From the NCBI RefSeq assembly GCF_008806375.1, contig NZ_WAAT01000044.1, forward strand, positions 46,290 through 90,288: a stretch of DNA of 43,999 bases. The letters run 5' to 3'. The translations under genes and the position numbers were made by a program. Below, in pieces: positions 8,528 to 18,427 of the stretch. The notes beneath the pieces are model-generated. The model did no database searches and had not been told where the DNA came from. It saw only the letters and a program-made list of their open reading frames with translations. How positions within the stretch are numbered: the first letter of the stretch is position 1; each line of letters begins with the position of its first letter. The stretch comes from Pseudotamlana haliotis. GTDB taxonomy: Bacteria; Bacteroidota; Bacteroidia; Flavobacteriales; Flavobacteriaceae.

Positions 8528-9568
8528 ATGGAATTTAAATCAAAATATATAGTTGCTGTACTTAGTTTAGCATTAATGATGAGTTGTGAAGAAGAGGATA
8601 AGGAACTTTTAGTAGCTTATCCAAACGACATCACCTTTAATGAATTAGAGATAGGTAGGTTTACTTTTAAAACTTACGATGCTCCATTTAGTGCTGGTGA
8701 TGAGGCATCGGGAGTCATTACCGCTAATGCGGGTGTGGGTGACAATGTCACTCATAGTGGATTCGCATTATCTAATCAGAATTTGCGTTCATATCCTTGG
8801 TATACAAGTCCAAAATTTGCACCAGCAAGCCTAACGGCAATTCAAAAGCAACAAGTTATAGATTCATCAGCTTATAGTGTTTACAGCTATGGAGTGAATA
8901 GAACAGCAAATTTTCTTGTAGGAAATACTACTGGAGATAATGCTTATTTTACTTTGCCAAAACCAGGTGTTGTAGAGCATGTATTAGTTGCAAATACGAG
9001 TTATAACTACCTTTTAACGTCAGTAGGGTCTGTGTATTCTAAAACAATAGATTCAGATACACAAAGTTATTTGATTGATGGTGAGCCAATAAAAAACCCG
9101 AATATTCCGAATCCAAGCACTGATCGTTTCGCTACTTTTAGACTTCCTGCTCCAGGTGATGTTGATGCCTTGAGACTTGGTGGGGATTTAATTTTGAAAA
9201 GACGTGAATTAGGAATTATTGCTGAAGAAGCTGTTATTGCTGCAGGAGGCACAGAGGACGAAGGTCGTGCGGCCTATCTTGAAGCTTATAATTCCTATTT
9301 TACTGGTTATGTTATATTAACGATTGAAGGTTATTTGAATGGAAGCAACACGGGTGCTGTAGAGGAATATTTGGCGGTATTGGAAGGTGTAGACCCTGAA
9401 AATCCTGAATATAATTTCACATTAAATGATTGGAGAAAAGTGGATTTAACGTCTTTAGGGCAAGTAGATAAAGTATTATTTAAAATGTCTTCGTCCTATG
9501 TTGACGATCAAGGTAAAATGGTGTACCCAACTTTGTTTTGTTTAGACGGCGTTCGACTTGAAAAATAG
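8528..9568 (+). CDS. DUF4465-like surface lipoprotein, cassette 1
   Basis: A 346-residue lipoprotein (signal ends at LALMMSC). The body resembles DUF4465: a GFALSNQNLRSYPW segment near the N-terminus, VANTSYNYLLTSVGSVYSK in the middle, FTGYVILTIEGYLNGSNTGAVEEYLAV, and near the end WRKVDLTSLGQVDKVLF followed by LFCLDGVRL. These proteins are beta-rich and are often encoded beside SusCD-type receptors, where they probably serve as an extra surface ligand-binding subunit. A helical charged insertion (about 217-255) is present in both this protein and its paralogue at 38475. Sixteen base pairs separate it from susD1. Domain recognition is from memory of the family pattern; the ligand is unknown. 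Confidence 0.8.
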   Translation: MEFKSKYIVAVLSLALMMSCEEEDKELLVAYPNDITFNELEIGRFTFKTYDAPFSAGDEASGVITANAGVGDNVTHSGFALSNQNLRSYPWYTSPKFAPASLTAIQKQQVIDSSAYSVYSYGVNRTANFLVGNTTGDNAYFTLPKPGVVEHVLVANTSYNYLLTSVGSVYSKTIDSDTQSYLIDGEPIKNPNIPNPSTDRFATFRLPAPGDVDALRLGGDLILKRRELGIIAEEAVIAAGGTEDEGRAAYLEAYNSYFTGYVILTIEGYLNGSNTGAVEEYLAVLEGVDPENPEYNFTLNDWRKVDLTSLGQVDKVLFKMSSSYVDDQGKMVYPTLFCLDGVRLEK

Positions 9569-9689
9569 TCAAAACAGCATATAACGTAAATTAAATTTCG
9601 CGTTTAAGCAGGTTTGTTGAAATTTTAATACACTTTATTCGGTGAATAAATTTCAGTTTTTAACTGATTTAAATTTAAAAATGTAAAAA

Positions 9690-11102
9690 ATGAAAAAAGC
9701 TATATACTTATTGTTTTTAATGCTTTACTTAAGCTCTTGTATTGATCAAAAACAAAATTCAAATAACAATAATACAGCATTAGAGAATCAAAATAATGAG
9801 GCTATATTATTTACTGGAACGATATTAAATGCGCCTTCTCAAAAATTCATGCTGGTTAACAAAGCAGGCGAGTCAATTCCTATTCAATTGGATGAAAACG
9901 GATCTTTTACAGAGACCATTACTACCGGCTCTAGTCATTACATTTTCTATAATTCTCGTCATAGATTGGATTTTTACTTTGTTCAAGGGGAAGAATATCA
10001 TTTGAAAACTGATATGAAAAGTTTTAAAAAATCGGTAAATTTAACAGGAACAGATCTTGATGCCTCTAATTACTTAATGACAAAAGGAGTACAGTTTCGG
10101 AAAATAAGAGGGTCAAATGCTGATTTATACGCTTTAAATGAAAATGAATTTAAAGCAAAAGTATCAGACATTAACAAAAGTTATAATAATTATTTAGAAA
10201 GTTTTCTTGGAATTCCACATGAATTTATCGCAGAAGAACGTCGAGAATTAGAATATTTACGTCTTTTAATGTTAACTAAATACCAAACGTTACATCGAAA
10301 TTCTACGAAACAACCTGATTTTAAAGTTTCAGAAAATTTTCTTAGTGAACTTGAAAAAGTTGACTATTTAGATGAAAAAGCCTATAAGACTGGCGGCTCT
10401 TATGATAATTTAGTTGCAGAACACTTTAAGTTAAAATCGCAAGATTTCATAAAAAATAGTGGTGGAAATGTATATTTTGATAAACTAAAATTTTATGGAG
10501 CCATCCCAAACGAATATATTAAAAATAGACTATTAGGTCCAATAGGGCTTCAGGACATTGCTAAGGTTGAAAATAAAAAAGAGTATTATGACGCTTTCGT
10601 TTTAGTGTCTTCTTCTTCAAAGAATAATGAAAAGGTTAATGAGAAATTTGTATTTTTAGGACAGCTAGAACGCGGGCAACCTTCTCCAGAGTTTACAAAT
10701 TATCTCAATCATAAAGGTGAACCAACGTCTCTAAGTGATTTTAAAGGTAAGTATGTTTATATTGATGTCTGGGCTACATGGTGTGCGCCATGTAAAGCAG
10801 AAATACCATCGCTTAAAAAAGTTGAAAAACAATATCATGGTAAGAATATTGAATTTGTTAGTATTTCTGTCGATGTAGAAAAGAAGCACGATACTTGGAA
10901 AAAAATGGTTGTAAGTGAGCAGCTAACAGGTTTGCAGTTAATTGCAGATAAAAACTGGGATAGCGATTTTATAAAAGGCTACAGAATCCGTGGTATCCCA
11001 AGATTTATTTTGATAGATCCAGATGGTAATATTGTTGATGCAGATGCTCCAAGACCATCAAACCCTCAATTAATTTCATTATTTGATGAACTCAAAATTT
11101 AA
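9690..11102 (+). CDS. TlpA-like thioredoxin-fold lipoprotein, cassette 1
   Basis: A 470-residue lipoprotein (LYLSSC, Cys about residue 17). It has an N-terminal beta-rich domain (about 35-125), a helical middle (about 140-300) and a C-terminal TlpA/AhpC-TSA-type thioredoxin domain (about 325-470). The redox motif WCAPC has Cys365 and Cys368, and the cis-proline loop is RGIPRFILIDPDG. This is the usual architecture of Bacteroidota periplasmic or surface disulfide reductases. It follows the DUF4465-like gene after 121 bp with no clear terminator, so it probably belongs to the operon. Its paralogue at 39677 keeps the same position in cassette 2. DsbD at 41288 is a plausible electron donor. Confidence 0.92.
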   Translation: MKKAIYLLFLMLYLSSCIDQKQNSNNNNTALENQNNEAILFTGTILNAPSQKFMLVNKAGESIPIQLDENGSFTETITTGSSHYIFYNSRHRLDFYFVQGEEYHLKTDMKSFKKSVNLTGTDLDASNYLMTKGVQFRKIRGSNADLYALNENEFKAKVSDINKSYNNYLESFLGIPHEFIAEERRELEYLRLLMLTKYQTLHRNSTKQPDFKVSENFLSELEKVDYLDEKAYKTGGSYDNLVAEHFKLKSQDFIKNSGGNVYFDKLKFYGAIPNEYIKNRLLGPIGLQDIAKVENKKEYYDAFVLVSSSSKNNEKVNEKFVFLGQLERGQPSPEFTNYLNHKGEPTSLSDFKGKYVYIDVWATWCAPCKAEIPSLKKVEKQYHGKNIEFVSISVDVEKKHDTWKKMVVSEQLTGLQLIADKNWDSDFIKGYRIRGIPRFILIDPDGNIVDADAPRPSNPQLISLFDELKI

Positions 11103-11289
11103 ATGACTTAGCCGTTTTGAAAATAGGACGGATTAATTATTTGTAAAAGGATAAGCTAATACAATACGAATAACTGCTTACAATTATTTATTAATTAAGG
11201 AGAGGCAAGTACAAAAAAATAGCTTTCTATAATAAACAAAATTAGAAAATATTAAAAACGTTATTATTAACCATTAAATCTTTGAATTT

Positions 11290-12081
11290 ATGAAAAATCT
11301 TTACAAAAAAAATCTAATAACAATCGTTGTATTGGCAATAACGTGCTTATCGTATGCACAAAATGCAGCAGTTTATACTGACAACCGTAATGGAACGCTA
11401 GATGGAGTACCGTTTACCATTAATTTTTCAGAACAACCTAACTCTACTTATTTGAGTAAAATAGAATCTAAAAATTTAAATATATGGGATTATAGAGGAC
11501 ATCATTTAGGTAATCCTGTAGATGTTTTTAGTTTTCCATATTTTGTGGCTAGTAATCTTTCTGTAAATTTTGATCAACCTATTGAACATTTAAAATTATA
11601 CTTATACGCAACGAGACCTGTAGAGCTTCAGTTCAATCATCCATTTAAGCTAGTAGACAACCTTGGTCGTAATGTAACAGATGTAAGTGCAAACGGAGTA
11701 AATCAAATAAATGTTACATACCCAGGATATCATATTGTAGAGTTTACAGAACCTGTAACCACGTTAATTTTTACTCCAGTTTCTGTTCCTGGTGCTGGAT
11801 ATCAGGCTATTACATTTGATGGTGGTGCTTCAATCCTAGGATTAGATGACAGGTTTGCCAAAGCTAGGAACCTTAAGTTGTATCCAAGTCCTGCTTCAGG
11901 TTTTATTCAAGTTTCAGGATTAACCGGAAAAGAAAATTATAGCATCTATAATGTAATTGGAACTGAAGTTGGTGCAGGAACAATTTCTGAAAACACTGAA
12001 ATAGAGGTAGCGAATTTAGTGAATGGCATGTATTTTTTGAAACTTGAAAGTGGAAACACAATTAAATTTATTAAGAAATAA
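11290..12081 (+). CDS. Small secreted protein with T9SS sorting domain
   Basis: A 263-residue protein with a signal peptide (cleaved near SYAQ, residue 24), a beta-rich body of about 155 residues with no family I recognise, and a C-terminal T9SS type A sorting domain (about 190-263: LKLYPSPASGFIQVSGL, then NLVNGMYFLKLESGNTIKF). The last residues KFIKK are typical. The body is related to that of the 256-residue protein at 26472: both contain FTEPVTTLIFT or FTEPVTTLTFT and end almost alike. It lies 187 bp after the TlpA-like gene, has no motif 1 or 2 directly upstream, and is closed by a strong terminator, so it may be the last gene of the cassette 1 transcript. Function unknown; probably surface-attached. 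Confidence 0.85.
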   Translation: MKNLYKKNLITIVVLAITCLSYAQNAAVYTDNRNGTLDGVPFTINFSEQPNSTYLSKIESKNLNIWDYRGHHLGNPVDVFSFPYFVASNLSVNFDQPIEHLKLYLYATRPVELQFNHPFKLVDNLGRNVTDVSANGVNQINVTYPGYHIVEFTEPVTTLIFTPVSVPGAGYQAITFDGGASILGLDDRFAKARNLKLYPSPASGFIQVSGLTGKENYSIYNVIGTEVGAGTISENTEIEVANLVNGMYFLKLESGNTIKFIKK

Positions 12082-12110
12082 ATAGTATTACTATTTGCTA
12101 ACCATGTTAT

Positions 12111-12156
12111 AAAAATAGCAGTTAAGAACAGTGTTTGGTTCTTAACTGCTATTTTT
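12111..12156 (+). terminator. Strong, bidirectional-looking terminator
   Basis: A perfect 19-bp stem (12111-12129 with 12138-12156, core AGCAGTTAAGAAC) with an 8-nt loop and flanking A and T runs, starting 30 bp after the stop of the small T9SS gene. It should end transcription of cassette 1. Between it and motif 1 at 12452 I see no gene. Confidence 0.9.
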
Positions 12157-12451
12157 AGTTTTAAACAGAAGGCCATAGTATTTCTTAGATGCTAAAGCAC
12201 AAACGCCTCACTTTTAAATGCTAACTAAGCCAATTCGTAATTATTACAAAGGCCATTTCTTGTAGATCGCATTTTTGGAATAAGTTTTATATAATACTTT
12301 TTCTGAAGTTTTAAATTAATAGTCTCAATTTAGGAAAAAAGTGATATTGCGCTTTCTGCATTGATTAATCCAGTTTGTTGGTTTGTATGAAGTGTTTTGG
12401 TGTTTTTATTATATTATTATAATAGAATAGTAAAATAATTGATTTTATTTT

Positions 12452-12481
12452 GGGGGGGGTACTACTCAATTTTGACACTTA
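12452..12481 (+). promoter_or_regulatory. ECF-type promoter motif 1 (copy C), drives first PNGase gene
   Basis: G8 at 12452-12459, 14-nt spacer, GACAC at 12474-12478, then TTA. The core is identical to the copy at 15403. It lies about 250 bp before the gene start, leaving an untranslated leader of over 200 nt in which I see no open frame or obvious riboswitch. Confidence 0.75.
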
Positions 12482-12729
12482 TTTAATATACTCAACGTAT
12501 AGAGCTATTAAAAAATGATAAGATTTAAGTTTATTGAAATGTGGAAATAATAAACAAATGAATCCCCAAAATGAGTGCATTAATATTAAACGTGTAATCA
12601 AACAAGATTATAAATATCATTGTAAAATGGAAAGTTTGTTTTGAGAAAGAAGCAATTTTAATTTTCGATTATTTATTTATAAAAAATATTGTGAATACAT
12701 GTAATATTATTTATCAATTGAACACTATT

Positions 12730-15207
12730 ATGATTATGAGATTATTCAAACAGTTACTTTTTACTCTTTTCTTATTTCAAGCAGCAATGACTTTCGGTCA
12801 AGCTAGTTTTGAAATTATTGGTCAACCAGCAGAAATTCACCCAGATGGCACTTTAATTCCGAGTGATCCTTTTGTTTTTGTAGTAAGAGATATTCCTAAT
12901 GGGCAAAATAATGAAGTGCTTTTTAGTCTTTACCCTTATGCAAGAGGTGTTTTAGTTGACTTGGGAGCAACTGCTCCCGGTTGGCAAAGTGGGTCTGATA
13001 AAGTTAGGATGAGGTTATCTACTTTAAATGATGAAGATATCAATAATGGTTATTTCAAAACGGAAACCGTAGACAATGGAAATGGTACATTTACAAAAAC
13101 GTATACAATATCTAATGTTAGTATAGACGCTACATTTGGTAGTACCGCTAAAGGTGGAGGTTTGACAGCTGGATTAAGTTATGCTCCAGTAGTAAGAATT
13201 GTTCAGGCCAATGCACAAATCCTTGATTCAACAGGTCAAATGGCAACTGGAGACAATCCATTTGAGGTCGATCAAGAAAGTTTAGATAGAAGCCCAGATT
13301 ATATTACAACTAGTTTTGCATTTAGTTATTATCCTCCAGAAGAAAATCAAACCACTGGAGGTGGAAAATTACCTCATGTTATTTCTACGGCTTCAATTGA
13401 TTTATATACTGATGATACCGGATCTGGTAAACAAAATCAAATCATATTATTTGATAGTCAGGTGGTTAAGAAGTATTCCACCGCTGGCCCTTTTACCGTT
13501 TCAGCAACATCTAGTTCTGGCCTAACGGATATGAACTATAGTGTGGTATCTGGACCTGCAACTATTAGTGGTAATACAGTAACATTAGAAGGTAACAGTG
13601 GTGGTGTGGTAACCATAAAAGCAACACAGGTAGGTGATGCAAATTATAACCCCTCAGAAAACTATCTGCAATTTGATGTTGTTGATTTAAGTATTTACAG
13701 TCCTAGTATTACAACCCAACTTACTGAAGATTATCCTTTAGAAATGCCTGCATTGTACGCCTATCCTATTTATGTAACATCGAGTATTGAGGAACCAGGC
13801 TTATTAAGTATAGATCGTGTAGAAATTACGGTTAACGATGAAACTATAACCACAAGTGGAGAAAATGGTGCATTTTTTGGGTTATGGACGCCAGACTCAT
13901 ACGGATTTCATACGATTAAAATCGTATCATATGCTACGAATGGAACCAGCACAACAATGACCAAAAATATTGAAGTTACTAATACTATAGCCTCTCAAAA
14001 TGTACAAACTATGGATGAGGTTTTAATAGAATATGAAATAACAGGTCAATGGCATTACGGTACATATTCGATGCCACAACATGTTGGAGGTTATAATGAA
14101 ATTATAGCAAACATGATTGTAGAATGTCCATCAAATACTGGAGATTGTGATGATTGGGATCGTTTAGCTTATGTTGATGTTAAGGGGCCTGATGGCAATT
14201 GGATACAGATTATTCGTTATGTTACTCCATATAAAATAGGGTGTAGTCATACCATTGATTTAACAGATTATGCAAGTCTGCTTCAAGGGGAGGTGCAATT
14301 TAGAATGTACATTGAAACTTACGGAACGGGAGGTTGGCAAATATCATTAGATTTCGATTTTGAAAAAGGAACTCCTGAATACCTGTATTCAAAAGTTGAC
14401 GAATTATGGGATGGATCTTGGGAATTAGGAAACCCTACAAACTTACAATCTACACCTGTGATAAATTACACCTATGATTCTAATATATTAAGTTCTCACT
14501 TGCGTTTATCTACTACTGGTCACGGTTGGGGAAGTAATAATTCTCAAAATGCTGCTGAATTTTTTCGTGCGAATAATTATATTGATGTTAATGGTGTGCA
14601 ACATTACACTCAAGATCTTTGGAACAACTGTTATCCTAACCCTGATAATTGCAATGCCCAATATGGGACATATAGAACTAGTAGAGCAGGATGGTGTCCG
14701 GGATCCATTGCGCCACCAAACATTATTGATATGAGCTCTCAGGTAGCTAAAGGAACTGTTGATTTTCGATATAGATTTGATCCTACCTATGTAGATTACT
14801 GTCATCCTAATAATCCTGATTGTATTTCACAAGTTACTTGTCCAGATTGCAATGATACCTTTATTGCACAGTATGTTATTGATGGACAACTTATTAATTT
14901 TAGTAATATCCCATTAATACAAGGAACTTTAGGTATTGAAGAAGTTGATAATACAGCGCATTATAAATTACTCGCATACCCAAACCCATCAAATGGAATT
15001 TTTCAAATAACTACTACAGGAACTTTTGGTAGATCTATAGTGGAAATTATATCTGTTTCTGGAGAAATTATAAAATCCTATGCTATAGATTCTAGTGAAC
15101 AATTAAACAATACGACTTTTAATTTGTCATCTCTTGCAAAAGGACTCTATTTTGTAACTATAGAAAATAATGCAGGTCTAGGAAATTTAAAGATTATAAT
15201 CAAATAA
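12730..15207 (+). CDS. Secreted PNGase F-type N-glycanase with Ig-like domains and T9SS tail
   Basis: An 825-residue protein predicted to hydrolyse the Asn-GlcNAc bond of N-glycoproteins. Order: signal peptide (to TFGQA), an N-terminal beta domain (about 20-200), two Ig-like domains (about 215-315 and 320-425), a PNGase F-like double jelly-roll catalytic part (about 430-735) and a T9SS sorting domain (about 750-825). Hallmarks shared with Flavobacterium PNGase F are CDDWDRLAYV, WIQIIRYVTPY, FEKGTPEYLYS and SRAGWCPGSIAPP. By alignment from memory, the catalytic residues Asp60, Glu118 and Glu206 of PNGase F correspond to Asp477, Glu529 (MYIETYG) and Glu610 (NAAEFF); all three are present. Start: a GTG at 12691 extends the frame, but the ATG at 12730 heads the signal peptide and aligns with the start of the paralogue (GAACACTATTATG versus GAACACTTTTATG). 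It is much longer than classic PNGase F, about 350 residues. Confidence 0.92.
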   Translation: MIMRLFKQLLFTLFLFQAAMTFGQASFEIIGQPAEIHPDGTLIPSDPFVFVVRDIPNGQNNEVLFSLYPYARGVLVDLGATAPGWQSGSDKVRMRLSTLNDEDINNGYFKTETVDNGNGTFTKTYTISNVSIDATFGSTAKGGGLTAGLSYAPVVRIVQANAQILDSTGQMATGDNPFEVDQESLDRSPDYITTSFAFSYYPPEENQTTGGGKLPHVISTASIDLYTDDTGSGKQNQIILFDSQVVKKYSTAGPFTVSATSSSGLTDMNYSVVSGPATISGNTVTLEGNSGGVVTIKATQVGDANYNPSENYLQFDVVDLSIYSPSITTQLTEDYPLEMPALYAYPIYVTSSIEEPGLLSIDRVEITVNDETITTSGENGAFFGLWTPDSYGFHTIKIVSYATNGTSTTMTKNIEVTNTIASQNVQTMDEVLIEYEITGQWHYGTYSMPQHVGGYNEIIANMIVECPSNTGDCDDWDRLAYVDVKGPDGNWIQIIRYVTPYKIGCSHTIDLTDYASLLQGEVQFRMYIETYGTGGWQISLDFDFEKGTPEYLYSKVDELWDGSWELGNPTNLQSTPVINYTYDSNILSSHLRLSTTGHGWGSNNSQNAAEFFRANNYIDVNGVQHYTQDLWNNCYPNPDNCNAQYGTYRTSRAGWCPGSIAPPNIIDMSSQVAKGTVDFRYRFDPTYVDYCHPNNPDCISQVTCPDCNDTFIAQYVIDGQLINFSNIPLIQGTLGIEEVDNTAHYKLLAYPNPSNGIFQITTTGTFGRSIVEIISVSGEIIKSYAIDSSEQLNNTTFNLSSLAKGLYFVTIENNAGLGNLKIIIK

Positions 15208-15402
15208 GTTAAATTGTTAATTTGTAGGCTTCCTCTTTTTAGGACACTTTAAAATTCGACAAATAAGTGTTATTCCAAATTTAGTAACTAAGTCATATTG
15301 CACTTTATACATTGATTAAGCTAGTATATTGGTTCTTGTAAAAAAAAAGATGTTTTTGTTGAAATTATTATAATAGAAAGGTGAAATAGTTGATTTTATT
15401 TT
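15208..15402 (+). other. Spacer between PNGase copies
   Basis: No gene and no clear terminator. From about 15290 the sequence is a diverged copy of 12330-12450, the region upstream of the first PNGase promoter. Confidence 0.6.
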
Positions 15403-15430
15403 GGGGGGTACTACTCAATTTTGACACTTA
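15403..15430 (+). promoter_or_regulatory. ECF-type promoter motif 1 (copy D), drives second PNGase gene
   Basis: G6 at 15403-15408, 14-nt spacer, GACAC at 15423-15427, then TTA. The upstream TTGATTTTATTTTG is also shared with copy C. It lies about 250 bp before the start codon, as in copy C. Confidence 0.75.
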
Positions 15431-15675
15431 TTAAATGTAGTTATGGTATCAAATTATTATAAAATGAAATTGATGTTTACTGTATTGTGGAAACAATAAA
15501 CAAACGAATCCATTAAATGAGGAATTAATACCTGTTGAACCTGTACTCAAAAAAAGCCTAAAAATATAATAGTAAATTAGGTTTAGAGAAAAGTCTATTT
15601 CAATTTTTTGGAACCTCATTTAATAAAATAGTATTCCATTTTATGTATAATATTATTAATTAATAGAACACTTTT

Positions 15676-18147
15676 ATGTTGAAAAATTTACTTAGTACTG
15701 TATTGTTTACGATTTTATTGATCCAGACATCGATGAGTTTTGGTCAAGCTAGCTTTGAATTTATTGGTCAACCAGAAGAAATTCATCCAGATGGAACCTT
15801 AATTCCTAGCGATCCGTTTGTATTTGTGGTAAGAGATGTTCCAAATGGGCAAAATAATGCCATACTTTTTAGTTTATATCCTTACCCAGATGGTGTTAAT
15901 ATGAATGCCTTTAGACATGGCTGGCAAAGTGGCTCTGATAAGGTTAGGATGACTTTGAGCAAATTAAATGACCCAGATGTAAATAATGGTTTTTTTAAAA
16001 CGGAAACCGTAGACAATAGCGATGGCACATTTACAAAAACGTATACAATATCTAATGTTAGTAGAGATGTTACATTGGGTGGTACAGCTAAAAATGGTGG
16101 AATGACAGATGGTGTAAGTTATGCACCAATTGTAAGGATCATTCAGGCTAATGCACAAATTCTTGATTCTTCAGGACAAATGGCAACAGGAGATAATCCA
16201 TTTGAGGTCGATCAAGAAAGCTTAGATAGAAGCCCAGATTATATTACAACTAGTTTTGCATTTAGTTATTATCCTCCAGAAGAAAATGCAACTACAGGAG
16301 GTGGTGAACATCCTCACGTTGCTGCTAACGCTTCAATTGATTTATATGATGATGGCACGGGTTCAGGGAAACAAAATCAAATTATATCATTTACAAACCA
16401 AATAATAAAAAAATATTCTACCGCTGATCCTTTTACTATTTCTGCAACATCTAGCTCGGGTTTAGCCAATATAACTTATAGTGTGGTATCTGGACCTGCA
16501 ACTATTAGTGGCAATACCGTAACATTAGATGGTAATTCTGGTGGTATTGTAACCATAGAAGCAGCACATGCAGGAGATTCAAATTACAATGCTTCAGAAA
16601 ACTACTTACAATTTGAGGTTGTAGATCTAAGTATTTATAGTCCTACTATTACCACAAGACTTACTGAAGATTATCCTCTAGAGATGCCGTCATTATATGC
16701 ATACCCTATTTATGTAACACCAAGTATTGAAGAACCAGGCGTGTTAAGTATAGATCGTGTAGAAATTTCTGTTAATGATGTACCCGTTACCACAGGTGGC
16801 GAAAATGGTTCGTTTTTTGGGTTATGGACACCGGATTCATATGGGTCTCATACTGTGAAAATCATTGCGTATGCTACTAATGGAACGAGCACAACAATGA
16901 CCAAAAATATTGAAGTAACAGATGTTTTAAGTACTCAAAGTGTAAAAACTATGGATGAAGTTGTCATAGAATATGGTCTAACAGATTTATGGCATTACGG
17001 CACATATACTTTACCTCAACATGTTGGTGGTTATAATGAAATTATAGCAACCATGTTGGTAGAATGTCCGTCAGCTACAGGAAATTGCGATGATTGGGAT
17101 CGTCTAGCTTATATTGATATTATGGGGCCTGATGGTAACTGGATTCAAATTATTCGTTATGCGACTCCATATGGAGTAGGGTGTAGCCATACTATTGATT
17201 TAACAGATTATGCAAGTCTGCTTCAAGGGGAAGTACAATTGAGAATGTATATTGCTACTTTCGGAACTGGAGGATGGCAAATATCCTTAGATTTCGATTA
17301 TGAAAAAGGAACACCAGAATACTTATATTCAAAAGTTGACGAATTATGGGATGGAACTTGGGAATTTGGAAACCCTACAAATTTACAGCCAATTCCTGTA
17401 AATAATTACACCTATGATAGTAATGTATTAAAATCTCATCTGCGTTTATCTACTACGGGTCATGGTTGGGGTGCAAATAATTCTCAAAATGCTGCTGAAT
17501 TTTATGAGGCTTATCACTTTATTGATGTTGATGGCTTGGTGAATACCCTCCAAAATACGTGGAAAATATGTAATCCAAATCCTGATAATTGTATTGGACA
17601 GAGGGGAGAATGGGCATATAATAGATCAGGATGGTGTCCTGGAGCCATTTCACCGCCAGATATTTATGATATGACGCCTCAAATAGCCAAAGGGACTGTA
17701 GATTTTGGATATAGGTTTGATACCAGATATGTAGATTATTGTCATCCAGATAATCCTGATTGTATTTCTGGGACTACCTGTGATAATTGTAATGACACGG
17801 GTAATGCAAGGTATGTTGTTGATGGGCAACTTATTAATTTTAGTAACTCGCCATTAGTACAAGGAACTTTGGGTATTGAAGCAGTTGATAATTCAGCGAA
17901 TTATAAATTACGCGTATTCCCAAATCCATCAAATGGAATTTTTAAAATAACGACTACAAGTGATTTTGGTAAATCTTTAGTGGATATCGTGTCTATTTCT
18001 GGAGAAATTATAAAGTCTTATACTGTTGACTCTAGTGAACAATTAAACAATATGACTTTTAATCTGTCCTCTTTAGCTAGTGGGTTCTATTTTGTTACTA
18101 TAGAAAATAATGCAGGTATAGGCAATTTAAAGATTGTGATTAATTAA
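15676..18147 (+). CDS. Second PNGase F-type paralogue, one catalytic Glu replaced
   Basis: An 823-residue tandem paralogue of the preceding gene with the same order of domains: signal peptide (to SFGQA), N-terminal beta domain, two Ig-like domains, PNGase F-like catalytic part (CDDWDRLAYI, WIQIIRYATPY, YEKGTPEYLYS, RSGWCPGAISPP) and T9SS sorting tail. Asp475 and Glu608 match Asp60 and Glu206 of PNGase F. The position matching Glu118 is Ala527 (MYIATFG instead of MYIETYG; codon GCT at 17254-17256). The reading frame is intact and conserved elsewhere, so this is a changed enzyme rather than a pseudogene. It could have altered activity, different substrate preference, or act as a glycoprotein-binding protein. 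The stretch before TSRAGWCPG (about 615-650), which probably shapes the substrate site, is also among the most diverged. Confidence 0.9.
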   Translation: MLKNLLSTVLFTILLIQTSMSFGQASFEFIGQPEEIHPDGTLIPSDPFVFVVRDVPNGQNNAILFSLYPYPDGVNMNAFRHGWQSGSDKVRMTLSKLNDPDVNNGFFKTETVDNSDGTFTKTYTISNVSRDVTLGGTAKNGGMTDGVSYAPIVRIIQANAQILDSSGQMATGDNPFEVDQESLDRSPDYITTSFAFSYYPPEENATTGGGEHPHVAANASIDLYDDGTGSGKQNQIISFTNQIIKKYSTADPFTISATSSSGLANITYSVVSGPATISGNTVTLDGNSGGIVTIEAAHAGDSNYNASENYLQFEVVDLSIYSPTITTRLTEDYPLEMPSLYAYPIYVTPSIEEPGVLSIDRVEISVNDVPVTTGGENGSFFGLWTPDSYGSHTVKIIAYATNGTSTTMTKNIEVTDVLSTQSVKTMDEVVIEYGLTDLWHYGTYTLPQHVGGYNEIIATMLVECPSATGNCDDWDRLAYIDIMGPDGNWIQIIRYATPYGVGCSHTIDLTDYASLLQGEVQLRMYIATFGTGGWQISLDFDYEKGTPEYLYSKVDELWDGTWEFGNPTNLQPIPVNNYTYDSNVLKSHLRLSTTGHGWGANNSQNAAEFYEAYHFIDVDGLVNTLQNTWKICNPNPDNCIGQRGEWAYNRSGWCPGAISPPDIYDMTPQIAKGTVDFGYRFDTRYVDYCHPDNPDCISGTTCDNCNDTGNARYVVDGQLINFSNSPLVQGTLGIEAVDNSANYKLRVFPNPSNGIFKITTTSDFGKSLVDIVSISGEIIKSYTVDSSEQLNNMTFNLSSLASGFYFVTIENNAGIGNLKIVIN

Positions 18148-18427
18148 TTTATTGTTTTGGAGTTTTCTGGAAAAGGGCAATAACGTTTGCAAACTTAATT
18201 TTCATGAATAATTTAGTTTAAACCGATACTAATAATTCGATCATTTTACTATAAAGATAAAAACCATATTACTAAAGTTAAAAGAGAGCACAAATAGAAA
18301 ATTATAACACATTATAATGTTATAGAAATGTTTTTTTGTTCTTGATTACTTCTTAATAAACAAATAACAAGCTTAGTTAGGCTGTACTAGCAATAGTATA
18401 CTTTAAAAACAAATTCAAAAAAATCAA

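Larger units (their letters stand above)
12300..18147 (+). repeat. Tandem duplication of PNGase gene with its promoter
   Basis: The stretch from about 12330 to 15207 is repeated from about 15290 to 18147. The similarity begins upstream of motif 1 (ATATTGCGCTTT versus ATATTGCACTTT), continues through the promoter and a roughly 200-nt leader, and covers the whole coding sequence. Leaders are more diverged than the coding regions. Confidence 0.85.

Noticed and set aside
12452-12459. G-tracts as G-quadruplex sites
   Set aside because: Each site has a single G run, while a quadruplex needs four; the fixed 14-nt distance to GACAC fits a promoter better.
12691-12729. GTG start extending the first PNGase by 13 residues
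   Set aside because: The extension precedes the signal peptide, and the paralogue aligns at the ATG at 12730.
14506-14805. Minus-strand 99-codon frame within the first PNGase gene
   Set aside because: It overlaps the catalytic domain, has no family features and is not needed to explain any sequence.
18303-18324. Inverted repeat TATAACA/TGTTATA as a terminator or operator after the second PNGase
   Set aside because: The stem is all A/T except one pair, 156 bp past the stop, and chance is likely in such AT-rich DNA.
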